NCBI GenBank assembly: GCA_028697885.1
Contig: JAQVER010000021.1
Coordinates: forward strand, 1-45,642
Direction: 5' to 3'
DNA length: 45,642 nucleotides
DNA from: Desulfocapsaceae bacterium
GTDB taxonomy: Bacteria > Desulfobacterota > Desulfobulbia > Desulfobulbales > Desulfocapsaceae
The position numbers and the translations under genes were made by a program. Below, in pieces: positions 16,291 to 24,839 of the stretch (position 1 is its first letter; the number at the start of each line of letters is the position of its first letter). The notes under the pieces are model-generated. The model was not told where the DNA came from. It worked only from the letters and a program-made list of their open reading frames with translations, and made no database searches.

Positions 16291-16860
16291 ATGATAAGAT
16301 GCGCCTGGGTAACAGATGACCCGCTCTATATAAAATATCATGATACGGAATGGGGCGTTCCTCTGCATGAGGATACAAAACTTTTTGAAATGCTTATCCT
16401 GGAGGGGGCTCAAGCCGGATTGAGTTGGCTGACCATTCTCAAAAGGCGGGAAACATACAGAATTGCCTACGATGGTTTTGATCCGGCGAAGATTGCCCAA
16501 TGGAACAGCACCAAGATTGATCAATTACTCCAAGACCCCGGCATCATCCGAAACAGACTTAAAGTCGAATCGGCAATAATCAATGCCAGAGCTTATCTGA
16601 AAGTCAGGGATGAGTTCAAAAGTTTCGATGAATTTATCTGGTCCTTTGTGGACGGGAGACCAATACAACATTCGTGGCAAGAAATTGGTCAAATTCCAGC
16701 CAGCACCGCGGAGTCAGAGAGAATGAGTAAAGAGCTCAAGCGCAGAGGTTTCAAATTTGTTGGTTCGACAATATGTTACGCCTTTATGCAAGCTGTGGGA
16801 ATGGTGAACGATCATGTTACAGATTGCTTCAGGTATATGCTTGTCAAAGACAAGTTATAG
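16291..16860 (+). CDS. tag: 3-methyladenine DNA glycosylase I
   Basis: A 189-residue base-excision-repair enzyme that removes 3-methyladenine from alkylated DNA. It begins RCAWVTDDPLYIKYHDTEWG, the hallmark Tag N-terminus with the first zinc-ligand Cys and the catalytic-pocket Glu. It continues with EGAQAGLSWLTILKRRE and ends with GSTICYAFMQAVGMVNDH, which carries the remaining zinc ligands. AGGAA at 16281-16285 supports ATG 16291 over the upstream start at 16264. The length matches E. coli Tag (187). A possible attC begins at its stop codon. Confidence 0.93.
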   Translation: MIRCAWVTDDPLYIKYHDTEWGVPLHEDTKLFEMLILEGAQAGLSWLTILKRRETYRIAYDGFDPAKIAQWNSTKIDQLLQDPGIIRNRLKVESAIINARAYLKVRDEFKSFDEFIWSFVDGRPIQHSWQEIGQIPASTAESERMSKELKRRGFKFVGSTICYAFMQAVGMVNDHVTDCFRYMLVKDKL

Positions 16861-16924
16861 AACAATGTGCTCAAGAACGATGCACTCGCACCGCTTTTAT
16901 CGATTTTTATCTTAGTCGTTGTCC
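16857..16924 (+). other. attC: possible attC after tag
   Basis: AACAATGTGCTCAAGAACGATGC begins at 16861 and has the look of an attC left half (core ATAGAAC overlapping the tag stop, inner box GTGCTCAAG). CTTAGTC and GTTGTCC at 16911-16924 would be the right boxes: GCTCAAG pairs with CTTAGTC with one mismatch. The outer cores pair poorly, so this is a weak candidate. Confidence 0.3.
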
Positions 16925-16940
16925 CTACAGAAAGACAAAC

Positions 16941-17870
16941 ATGAAAACCATACAAATACCAAAGAGAGTAAGAGCATCTATTGCCGCCTTGGTGGCAATA
17001 GTGCTATTCTTTTCCCCCGGGTTAAGACTCCCCCTGCTAGACAGCACAACTGACGATTACTTTCGTGAGGCAATCACCAAAGCCGGCGTTGCTTATGCAA
17101 CGTGCAGGCTTATTAACGCCTCTGTTTCAATTGTAAAGGATTCAAGCCTGAACCTGGAACCCGCAGGTGTAGGAGTGACATTGGCTGTGGGGCAAGCCTT
17201 AGATCCGATTGATGACATGACTGAACGTGTGTCTGATGTGCTGGTGACGGCAATCACATCACTAGGGGTTCAGAAACTGGCCTTTGAAATTGGCGTGTCC
17301 ATTGCGCCGCCGATACTTGCCATATTTCTCATGATCTTCTTCATTCTCAGTTGGTTCGAAAACGAAAGATTGGCCGCTGTTCAGAAAACCATAGTGAGGA
17401 TCATACTATTGATTCTCATTGCCAGATTTGCCCTTCCGATATCAGCTTTGGCCAACAATTACCTCCATGAACATTTTTTCGCAGACAATATATCGAATGC
17501 CAATAAAGAACTGGCGGTCGGGACTGCGGAGCTAGACAAATTGATGGATTTTTCACTTCCGGAGATTGACGGTGTTTTAGGAACCATCAAGAATAACACA
17601 TCATTCATTCAGCGTAAATCAATGGAGTTTAAAGATGCAATTGTTGCCACAGTCAGCAATGCGGGCAGCATTGTAGATAACCTCCTGAAACTGACATTTC
17701 TCTATGTTGGGGTGTTCCTGATTCAAGTTATTGCTTTGCCGATAATGGTGTTTTGGTCGCTTATAAAATTTGCAAACAGCTTATTTGATACCAACGCCCC
17801 AGTAATGCTCCACCATTCTAGGGTCTCAAAAAATGAAATTGTCTCAGCAAGCAATCCAGCGGACAGCTAA
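16941..17870 (+). CDS. integral membrane protein of unknown function
   Basis: I start it at ATG 16941 (MKTIQIPKRV), giving 309 residues; the open frame runs further upstream but would overlap tag. Hydrophobic segments lie at about 12-30, 110-132, 143-160 and 252-282. A soluble loop of about 90 residues, rich in Asn and Ser, separates the last two. I recognise no family motif. The gene follows a possible attC and may be a cassette. No strong ribosome binding site is seen. Confidence 0.65.
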   Translation: MKTIQIPKRVRASIAALVAIVLFFSPGLRLPLLDSTTDDYFREAITKAGVAYATCRLINASVSIVKDSSLNLEPAGVGVTLAVGQALDPIDDMTERVSDVLVTAITSLGVQKLAFEIGVSIAPPILAIFLMIFFILSWFENERLAAVQKTIVRIILLILIARFALPISALANNYLHEHFFADNISNANKELAVGTAELDKLMDFSLPEIDGVLGTIKNNTSFIQRKSMEFKDAIVATVSNAGSIVDNLLKLTFLYVGVFLIQVIALPIMVFWSLIKFANSLFDTNAPVMLHHSRVSKNEIVSASNPADS

Positions 17871-17914
17871 TCTCGGCTGCTGATTTCTAATGTTAGTAAT
17901 CAAGTAGGTAAGAA

Positions 17915-18568
17915 ATGATCTATAGTTCTATCCAAGATAATTGGATGCGTGTGGAAATAATGCATTCAGTGGCACAAAGTTACTATGAATCCACTCATGA
18001 TTCAGATTTTAGGGAACGAATTATAAATCGCGGCGCACCTTTTCCCTTCGATGCTTTACAATTTGACACAATGGAAAAAGAGTCCTGCATCGTGGGTATG
18101 GTTATGGCGTGGTGTGTTGTCACGCTAGAGTCATTGGTTAATCATTCTTTAGCAGATATTATGAATAACAGAACGGCAGCGATAGTGGCTATTGAGTACC
18201 CAGGGCAAATTACGAATAAGTTAAGAAATCTTCCAAAAATGAGCTCTGATTTATCAAAAAAATTGTTTATTTTGTCTGATAGTGATGAAAATAATAGCCA
18301 CATCCTTTCTTTGGCTGATGAGTTGTCTGATACTCGAAATCTGGTTGTTCACGACAAGCCCTTTAACTATACAGATCTTGGTGACGGAGAAGTGGCGTTA
18401 GAACACTATAGAGCCCGGGGTGATTCTTCGAAGAAAATACCGAGGTACGAAGATCTTGATGATTTCTATGAGAAATGTGAACAAATTAAGAGCTATATAT
18501 TTTCTATCATCAAGTCTGATGCTGTGGGGATAGACGTTATATCTTTTACAGCATTGAAAAATGGCTAA
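17915..18568 (+). CDS. HEPN-like cassette protein
   Basis: A 217-residue, mostly helical, soluble protein. The helix pair AWCVVTLESLVNHSLADIM (about 66-84) and DELSDTRNLVVHDKP (about 134-148) contains RNLVVH. That is the R-x4-H signature of HEPN domains, which often act as RNases in toxin-antitoxin and defence systems. The rest has no recognisable motif. GGTAAG before ATG 17915 is a weak ribosome binding site. Its stop codon lies inside the left core of the attC at 18563, a hallmark of a cassette gene. The HEPN reading rests on one motif and the helical context, so nuclease activity is only a hypothesis. Confidence 0.6.
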   Translation: MIYSSIQDNWMRVEIMHSVAQSYYESTHDSDFRERIINRGAPFPFDALQFDTMEKESCIVGMVMAWCVVTLESLVNHSLADIMNNRTAAIVAIEYPGQITNKLRNLPKMSSDLSKKLFILSDSDENNSHILSLADELSDTRNLVVHDKPFNYTDLGDGEVALEHYRARGDSSKKIPRYEDLDDFYEKCEQIKSYIFSIIKSDAVGIDVISFTALKNG

Positions 18569-18616
18569 CAAGCGGAACCAGCAAACGACGCAGGTCCGGT
18601 GAGCCGTACGTTATGG
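18563..18616 (+). other. attC: attC site of the HEPN-like cassette
   Basis: A 54-base element whose left core GGCTAAC (18563-18569) includes the stop codon of the gene before it, and whose right core is GTTATGG (18610-18616). GCGGAACCAGC in the left arm pairs in part with GGTGAGCCGT in the right arm. The length and layout match short attC sites of about 57-60 bases. Confidence 0.6.
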
Positions 18617-18683
18617 TTCATATTGTTGCAATCGTAATCTTGAGCAGCCCCTTTAAATATGCAAAAGAGGATTGGGAAGAAAC

Positions 18684-19379
18684 ATGACAAAAGAATACCG
18701 TACAGAATTTCTGGAACGAATAGAAAGAACCCTTACGGCTGTGAGTTATCGATTCAAAAGACCCGAGGGTTTGGACTTTACGGCCGGTCAATATATGTTG
18801 GTAGATTTAGGTAATGAGCTGCTTCATCCCTTATCTCTCAGTCACTGCCCCGATGACGCCGAGTTCGTTGAATTCACCAAACGGATGACTGGCAGTCCTT
18901 ATTGTGAGCGCCTGAAATCCCTTAAAAAGGGAGAAGCTATCAGCATCAAAGGACCCTTTGGACAATTTTGTTTCGCTGGTTCAAAAGGGACTCTTGTCCT
19001 GATTGCTGGCGGTATTGGCATCACCCCGATCAGAAGTATTCTTACAAGCCTCGAGAAAAAGAAAGGGCAATCCGGCACGATAATTCTCATCTACGGAAAT
19101 CTGAATACGGAGGATATCGCCTTCAGGGATGAATTAGAGAATCTAAAGCTGCCGGACTACCATCTGGTCCATGTTTTATCTGATACCACCGGCATGGAAA
19201 ACGCTTATCAAGGATTTATCAACGCAGATATAATTTCAAAAGAAGTTCCGGAAAGCAGTAACGCCCAGTATATGATTTCAGGCCCACCAGTCATGGTTGA
19301 AGCGATAAAAAAAGCCTTAGCCTCGATTGATGTTGCAGAGGACCAGATCCGTACCGATATATTTCTTGGATATGATTGA
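18684..19379 (+). CDS. flavin-dependent NAD(P)H oxidoreductase (ferredoxin-NADP reductase fold)
   Basis: The 231-residue product has an N-terminal FAD/FMN-binding barrel. GQYMLVDLG is followed by HPLSLSHCP in place of the usual RxYS motif. A C-terminal nucleotide domain carries the dinucleotide loop IAGGIGITPIRSIL and YMISGPPVMVEAI near the end. There is no iron-sulfur domain. Relatives move electrons between NAD(P)H and ferredoxin, cytochromes or heme proteins. GGGAAG at 18673-18678 supports ATG 18684. It stands directly after the attC at 18563 and may be the next cassette. Confidence 0.85.
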   Translation: MTKEYRTEFLERIERTLTAVSYRFKRPEGLDFTAGQYMLVDLGNELLHPLSLSHCPDDAEFVEFTKRMTGSPYCERLKSLKKGEAISIKGPFGQFCFAGSKGTLVLIAGGIGITPIRSILTSLEKKKGQSGTIILIYGNLNTEDIAFRDELENLKLPDYHLVHVLSDTTGMENAYQGFINADIISKEVPESSNAQYMISGPPVMVEAIKKALASIDVAEDQIRTDIFLGYD

Positions 19380-19522
19380 CAGGTTGCGCAGTGCCATTTT
19401 GATTCGGGGAATGGATAATGCTCACAGGGGTCAGCAATAAGGCTCTAACCCCAAAGACAGTAGGCGAACCGACGATTCCCCCGTTACACTGAAACATGCC
19501 ATATTGCAGCTAAGGAGGTCAG

Positions 19523-20149
19523 ATGCTATCCACTGAGACCATCATTACATTTTTCACAACATCTCTTCTTCTGGCCCTCGCCCCCGGTCCCGACAATATA
19601 TTCGTGCTGACGCTGTCCATATTACGCGGAAGGCTTGCCGGGATAATTGTCATACTCGGTTTATGTACGGGATTGATCATCCACAGTAGCGCTGTAGCCC
19701 TGGGAGTTGCTGTCATTTTCCAGATGTCAGCAGTTGCATTTTCTCTTCTCAAATTTATTGGTGCCGGCTACCTCGTCTATCTCGCCTGGCAGGCCTTCCG
19801 TGCTGCTGCAAAAAAGATTCCAAGTACCTCTGCCAAAGAGGTCAATTACTGGAAGCTGTATAATCGTGGGATCATCATGAACATCACCAATCCTAAAGTT
19901 TCTATTTTCTTTCTGGCGTTTCTACCACAATTCGTTAACCCGTCAAGAGGATTGATATCCTTACAGATTCTACTCTTAGGATGTCTTTTTATCCTTGCCA
20001 CAATAATAGTTTTTGGAAGCATAGCGCTCCTTTCCGGCACTCTCGGACAATGGCTCAAGAGAACCGATCACATCCAGACCATACTGAACAGGATTGCCGG
20101 CACTGTTTTTCTAGGATTGGCACTCAAACTGATAACAACAGAAAGGTAG
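19523..20149 (+). CDS. LysE/RhtB family amino acid exporter
   Basis: A 208-residue inner-membrane protein with about six hydrophobic helices and the family motif ALAPGPDNIFVLTLS near residue 18-32. The second conserved stretch is NRGIIMNITNPKVSIFFLAFLPQF, seen here in pieces from about 115. Family members export amino acids such as lysine, threonine or homoserine lactone; the substrate cannot be read. AAGGAGG lies 7 bases before ATG 19523. The next gene starts 55 bases after its stop on the same strand. Confidence 0.9.
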   Translation: MLSTETIITFFTTSLLLALAPGPDNIFVLTLSILRGRLAGIIVILGLCTGLIIHSSAVALGVAVIFQMSAVAFSLLKFIGAGYLVYLAWQAFRAAAKKIPSTSAKEVNYWKLYNRGIIMNITNPKVSIFFLAFLPQFVNPSRGLISLQILLLGCLFILATIIVFGSIALLSGTLGQWLKRTDHIQTILNRIAGTVFLGLALKLITTER

Positions 20150-20204
20150 GCAGAAGATCAGTGGATATTTCACTCCAGCAGATTTACAGAGGAGATAACG
20201 CAGA

Positions 20205-20681
20205 ATGACTAAAAAGAACCTGTCGTTGATAATTGAATGGCTTCGGCCAGCCGGCATAGGACTTGCCATTTTTTTCGCTGACTATCTGGGCACAGATGCC
20301 ATATCACAATTTCACATAATGGGGCCAATCGTAGTCATTCTCATGTCCGGCACAGTAGCCTTTGAATCTCTGGTATTGGGAGAAGTGGCCTCTGAAAAAA
20401 TCGGCTATCAGCCCAATCGGGCGTATCAAATTCAATCGGGCCTGGCCAATGCGGCCACAGCCATCACAGCTTTTCTTATTTATGCGCTCAATTGGGGACG
20501 ATATGCCGATGCCACCATCGTGACATCGATGCTGATATTCTTTACTTTCTCAGCTGCAAATCACGCTGCTACAGCCATCATGGAACAGAACCTGAAACCT
20601 GTCAATCTACTCCGTCCGGCCATCACTTTCTTATTGATTGTTTTCCTGCTTCCCCCCATGATCAAAGCGCTGATTCAGTAA
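20205..20681 (+). CDS. conserved-looking small membrane protein, unknown
   Basis: A 158-residue protein with four or five hydrophobic segments at about 12-26, 36-55, 80-100, 105-122 and 135-155. A short polar loop VASEKIGYQPNRAYQ lies between the second and third. It may belong to the DUF6790 group, but I cannot confirm this. AGAGGAGATAA before ATG 20205 is a good ribosome binding site. It probably shares a transcript with the LysE-type gene upstream. Confidence 0.65.
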   Translation: MTKKNLSLIIEWLRPAGIGLAIFFADYLGTDAISQFHIMGPIVVILMSGTVAFESLVLGEVASEKIGYQPNRAYQIQSGLANAATAITAFLIYALNWGRYADATIVTSMLIFFTFSAANHAATAIMEQNLKPVNLLRPAITFLLIVFLLPPMIKALIQ

Positions 20682-21105
20682 AACATCGCAGAGCATAACT
20701 CAGAGGTTGGGCGAAAAGATCATTTTTTAAAGTAGCCTTAATCTGAAGTAAGTCAGACTTAATCTGGCATAATTTGGGAGAAAGATCCAAGCCAATTTTG
20801 CACCTTACTTATTTCATACAATCAGGAAGAAGGTTAAGTCACCTTGTTTTGCTCGAAGTTGAATCATTACCAAGGGACATCTTTCCCTGCTTAAATTCTG
20901 TTTGAGTAAAAATCCATACTTCATATAAAGTGTAGAAGTTTAGACGTGATCTGACAGTTACCGATTTTTCAGTTATATCAGTCAGATTAAATTCAAATGA
21001 GGATATCACCATTAACAATTTGATTCTTTCGTCAGTGGCAATATCCTCATCGTTGTTTTCTAGAATCAGGAATTGAGTTTTACAGGTCTTGGACCGTTAT
21101 TTCTC
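20682..21105. other. gene-free region
   Basis: No coding region is supported. CTTAATCTG occurs twice within about 30 bases (around 20737-20775), and GTCAGATTAA appears near 20984. This last string is also found at 28752, just left of the ABC operon, but it is short enough to be chance. Confidence 0.35.
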
Positions 21106-21219
21106 TCAAACCTTTTTCATGGGTTGCTTAGCAGCTTTCTGCTGGTCTTTTTGTTTATGTCTTTCGTTAATTTGTTTTTCAGCCTTTTGCTTGTCTTTCC
21201 TTCCACCTTTATCGCCCAT
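21106..21219 (-). CDS. 37-residue Lys/Gln-rich basic protein
   Basis: A small minus-strand gene with ATG at 21219 and TGA ending at 21106. AGAGGAG stands about 6 bases before the ATG. The product begins MGDKGGRKDKQKAEKQ and ends AAKQPMKKV. More than half of its residues are Lys, Gln, Arg, Asp or Glu, and there is no hydrophobic segment. Such short MGDKGxxKDK proteins occur, as far as I recall, in other Desulfobacterota and may bind nucleic acid; the role is unknown. It stands alone in a 1.1-kb region otherwise without genes. Confidence 0.65.
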   Translation of the reverse strand: MGDKGGRKDKQKAEKQINERHKQKDQQKAAKQPMKKV

Positions 21220-21621
21220 TACAATTCTCCTCTAAATGTTGATTATGAACCTTTCACATCGTGGATTCCTGCCTGAACAACAGTAGAATAATATCAGAAA
21301 GAAAATTAATTTGTAAAGTAGATTATGTGGTTGGCCAATCAGGTGAGACACCGACTTGACAGAAATCGTTTGAAAGGTGTGCTTGCTGACCAGATGAATT
21401 CCATCATCAAGCACAGCAGTAATGAATTTCAGGAAATTGCTACGGTATTTCGAGGAATTATTACGTCTTATTTACTTTGGCTTTTATCTAGTCAGCGAAA
21501 CTATGGAATATTCTCTGTCTGAAAAACGACTTTTTAAGAATCGTCAAAGTAGTTAATATTGCAAAGAGTAATAGTATTGCACAAGAGCTTGCTATTTTCT
21601 TCATAAATTTCATTTTTGTAT
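21220..21621. other. gene-free region right of the 37-residue gene
   Basis: A 65-codon plus-strand frame at 21325-21522 lacks a ribosome binding site and any motif. The sequence is AT-rich. The promoter of the small minus-strand gene should lie at its left end. Nothing else is recognised. Confidence 0.35.
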
Positions 21622-21742
21622 GCCCAACATTGAGTTAACCGGCGCGCTTCAGCTCGTCCTAGCGAAAGAAGTGAGCGTTGTTAAACGTTTGGATAAGATC
21701 GTGGCCTGCTCCACTCTCACGATCTACCCTTAGTCGTTATGC
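21622..21742 (+). other. attC: long attC candidate, probable far end of the array
   Basis: A 121-base element. The left core GCCCAAC (21622-21628) fits RYYYAAC, and the right core is GTTATGC (21736-21742). The inner boxes TTGAGTTAA and CTTAGTC pair with an extra base. A hairpin GATCGTG / CACGATC (21698-21704, 21718-21724) lies in the variable part. The length is like that of Vibrio-type attC sites. No cassette gene ends directly before it. Confidence 0.5.
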
Positions 21743-21827
21743 TGAATTTGAATATTTCTGGAAATACTCGAAATATAACATTTTTTAGTCTGTGTATTTT
21801 GCATAGTATAATCTCGTTCCTGTTAGG

Positions 21828-23072
21828 TTAATTGGGAGATGCTTTTCCAGGCTGGATAGGCCCATGCCACATATACTCGACTTGGGGATGGATTTGTAAC
21901 AGCCCTGCTTCCTGTCCACACTCCAGGAGAAAGAGCAGGCTAAAAATCATACAGAGAAGCACAGCGATTATTTGCTGCCACTTTCGTTTCTTCTTTCGTG
22001 TCTGGTAAAACAAGATAATGGCGGGAAGCAATCCAAAGAGCAATGCAATAGCCAGCCCACCGACAAGGTTGAGCACCTTCAAAAAGAGTTGAGGGTAAAT
22101 AAGGGTGATGAGTAGCGGTGGAATAAATGTCAATCCGGCAGCCAGCCATCTTCTGTTGTCTTTGTTTTGTGCGTTACCTAAAAGGTCGGTCAGAAAATTC
22201 CGTAATCCCTCACCTACAGCAACATAAGAAGTGAAAAGGGCGGCCAGGGAAAAGAGCAGGCTGAAAAATTGAATGTCTCCTGCGGGAATACTCTGGGCAA
22301 GAGGGATCGTGGCGGGCTGGTTCTGGTGAAAAGCGTTGAGCAGTGAACTTTCACCATCAAGGGGGAGTACACCAACCACGACAAGAACCCAGAGCCCGTT
22401 GACCAGAAGAGAAATCAGTGTACCATAAAAAAGAGCTCGACGTATTTGCACACGATCATTATGCAGACTTGTGCAGACAGAGGGAATGATATTCTGATAG
22501 GCAAAAGAGCAGAGAATAATTGGGAGAGTCGAGGGTAGAAATTTCCAGTCCTGGTAAACAAGATTTTTGCTTTCTATGTGTTTTCCTACCAGTAGCAGCA
22601 TGACCATGAAGGAACCAAGCAGCAGGACCATAAAGCCCATATTGGCACGATGAATAAATCCCAGCCCAACCAGAACACTGCCGGTACAAATCAGAAAAAA
22701 AAGGAGTAACAGTAGCCACTCTAACTTCGGTAAATGCAGCAGGGAAGCAAGAACAGCCCCGCTTCCGCTGAGGTAGGCTATCAGTAACCCATAAAACACC
22801 AGTAAGAAGCCTGGTGTTACCAGCCATCGACTCCAGCTGCCTACCCCTTGTTTAAAGAGAGTGAAGAGCCCCGCAGACGGTTGCTTCATGTCCACAAAGA
22901 AATCGGCCAGGATGATCCCACTGCCAAGCATAAGGGCCCAGATAAAAACGAGTCCCGACAGGGCTGGTACAAGTCCGGCCAATCCGCTCTGGATTGGGAG
23001 TGCCAGCAGACCAGCCCCCAGACTTGCGCCCGATACCCAGAGGGATACCAACCACACTGAATCAGATTTCAT
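21828..23072 (-). CDS. aromatic amino acid permease (HAAAP family, TyrP/Mtr-like)
   Basis: A 414-residue inner-membrane transporter with about eleven hydrophobic helices. The N-terminal GASLGAGLLALPIQSGLAG is the unwound first helix of the hydroxy/aromatic amino acid permease family, and CSFAYQNIIPSVC lies mid-protein. It would import tyrosine or tryptophan by proton symport. The start overlaps the end of the upstream aminotransferase gene by 4 bases, which indicates translational coupling and a shared role in aromatic amino acid use. Confidence 0.87.
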   Translation of the reverse strand: MKSDSVWLVSLWVSGASLGAGLLALPIQSGLAGLVPALSGLVFIWALMLGSGIILADFFVDMKQPSAGLFTLFKQGVGSWSRWLVTPGFLLVFYGLLIAYLSGSGAVLASLLHLPKLEWLLLLLFFLICTGSVLVGLGFIHRANMGFMVLLLGSFMVMLLLVGKHIESKNLVYQDWKFLPSTLPIILCSFAYQNIIPSVCTSLHNDRVQIRRALFYGTLISLLVNGLWVLVVVGVLPLDGESSLLNAFHQNQPATIPLAQSIPAGDIQFFSLLFSLAALFTSYVAVGEGLRNFLTDLLGNAQNKDNRRWLAAGLTFIPPLLITLIYPQLFLKVLNLVGGLAIALLFGLLPAIILFYQTRKKKRKWQQIIAVLLCMIFSLLFLLECGQEAGLLQIHPQVEYMWHGPIQPGKASPN

Positions 23073-24307
23073 GTGTTACCGTGTTTTTGCATAAATCTTG
23101 ATAAGCGGAAAAGGGCATCTTCTAGTACTTCCTCAGTGGGCAGTATGGCAAGACGCAGGGAGGTGCTATCCGGGAGTGTCTCTTTGTCAAAGAATGCACT
23201 CATCTGGCTTGTACATATTTTTTCTTCTGTAAGAAGAGCAATGCCAAGTTCACGGTCATTGGTAAATTCTGTTGCCATTTCTAAGACCATATAAAATGCA
23301 CCTTCGGGTTTTACCACACTAATACCCGGAATTTGACCAAGCCCGTTCAGCATCAGATCTCTTCGTTTTTTCAACTTTGCTCTGTTTTCTCTAAAATAGT
23401 TTTCCACTGTTGGGTCAAGAAGTGCTGCAAGGTATCCCTCTTGGAATATGGAATTCATGCAAAGGGGAAGAATACATTCATTGTAAAGGACTTCTCGCAG
23501 GGCATCTCTTTCTACACCTCCTAGAATGGCGTATCCTAAACGTAACCCTGGTACATTAAAAGACTTTGAAGCCCCGTTAAGTAGGATCCATGTAAGCTCT
23601 TTGTTGTGTAGCAGTTTTTTAACATCCACCGGTTTATCGTCAAAATAGTGTTCACTATATATTGCATCAAAAATCAGGCACAGTGGTGGAATAGTCAGCA
23701 GTCGGCGTTTCTGATTTATCTGCTCTGCAAGATCAATAATGGCCACCATGGTCTCTTCACTGTAAACAGCTCCGGTGGGATTATTAGGCGAATTGACGAG
23801 AATCATGGATGTTGAATCATCAATCTTTGATTCAATGGAAGCAATATCAGGCTGCCAGGTATGTAGGTCGCAGTGATATAACCTGCTTTCAATGCTGTTT
23901 TTTTTATTGAGGTCAAGATAGGGAGGAAATACCGGTGCAGGAAAAAGAATATTTGTCCCTTTCACGGCCGTAACGTTCATGATTTTATCCATTATGTCAG
24001 AGACACCATTACCGATAAAGACATAAGACGGATCAACACCTTCAAGTTCAGCAATTTTCTCCAAAAGAGGTGGATAGCCCTGCGGATTTCCATACGCAAA
24101 AGACAGGGGGTTATCCAACGCTTTCAAAATCCCCTCCTTAAATGAAGGGATTGGTGGAAAATCAAAGTGGGCTGGATCTCCCAGCTGAAGAGGCAAAAAC
24201 GGCGTACCCTCTTTTTTCATCTTCATTGACAGAAGGAAGATTTCCCCTAAAAGACCTAATGTCTTACAATTCCTGATCTCATTTCGTGCGATACTTTTAG
24301 TGACCAT
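23069..24307 (-). CDS. class I/II aminotransferase, probably aromatic
   Basis: A PLP-dependent fold-type I enzyme. Visible motifs are NSPNNPTG, the Asp-Ala-x-Tyr segment FDAIYSEH, the PLP lysine in NGASKSFNVPGLRLGY and the C-terminal substrate Arg in SLRLAIL. I chose ATG 24307 (412 residues); an in-frame TTG at 24376 would add 23 residues without homology-like features. Its pairing with an aromatic amino acid permease suggests a Tyr/Phe/Trp substrate, but alanine-type enzymes share these motifs. Confidence 0.85.
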   Translation of the reverse strand: MVTKSIARNEIRNCKTLGLLGEIFLLSMKMKKEGTPFLPLQLGDPAHFDFPPIPSFKEGILKALDNPLSFAYGNPQGYPPLLEKIAELEGVDPSYVFIGNGVSDIMDKIMNVTAVKGTNILFPAPVFPPYLDLNKKNSIESRLYHCDLHTWQPDIASIESKIDDSTSMILVNSPNNPTGAVYSEETMVAIIDLAEQINQKRRLLTIPPLCLIFDAIYSEHYFDDKPVDVKKLLHNKELTWILLNGASKSFNVPGLRLGYAILGGVERDALREVLYNECILPLCMNSIFQEGYLAALLDPTVENYFRENRAKLKKRRDLMLNGLGQIPGISVVKPEGAFYMVLEMATEFTNDRELGIALLTEEKICTSQMSAFFDKETLPDSTSLRLAILPTEEVLEDALFRLSRFMQKHGNT

Positions 24308-24376
24308 GTGCCCCTTGCAAATCTCGGAGGATTTGTCTTTAGAGTTACCAGAGAGGAGGTGAAAAGTGCTCTTCAA

Positions 24377-24839
24377 AAAAAAGATTCCTCTTAGAGATAT
24401 ACGAACCTTTGTAAAAAGGGGATTTTGGAAATTGGCTGTTTTATTATGGAGTCCCCCTGATTTGGTGCTTCTATTTGGAGTGTACTGATATTCAAGAAAA
24501 GGTCAAATTCTAAAGTGTTGCTTAGACCGGGGAAGGATCAGTCTGTTGTCGAATTATGGGAAGCAGATCTGCTGTGCTGTGTAAAATGTGGCGGCGCGAG
24601 AATTGGCTCAATCGGCAGAAGAGACGCTGGATCCACGAGACGATTTCGAAGGGAATTGTATTCTGAGTTGAGTGACTTGCAAAAAGACTTGGACGAATGT
24701 GCAGAATATTTTATATCATGAGCATAGTCATCAGGGTAAAATGTGCTGAGGATGTCCAACGATGGAAACGCTTCAAGATTGGAAAAATGGTAGCTGTCAG
24801 GTCAGGTCTGAACCACTGTAGAAGAAGGAAGTTATATTT
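24377..24839. other. gene-poor region between divergent transporters
   Basis: A 68-codon plus-strand frame (24515-24721) has no ribosome binding site and no recognisable motif, so I do not call it. The promoters of the minus-strand aminotransferase operon and of the AEC gene must lie here. No riboswitch or T-box-like structure was recognised. Confidence 0.35.

Noticed and set aside
21325..21522. 65-codon plus-strand frame right of the 37-residue gene
   Set aside because: No ribosome binding site and no domain; could be an old remnant, but nothing supports it.
24515..24721. 68-codon plus-strand frame between the aminotransferase and AEC genes
   Set aside because: No ribosome binding site, no motif and Arg-rich chance-like composition.
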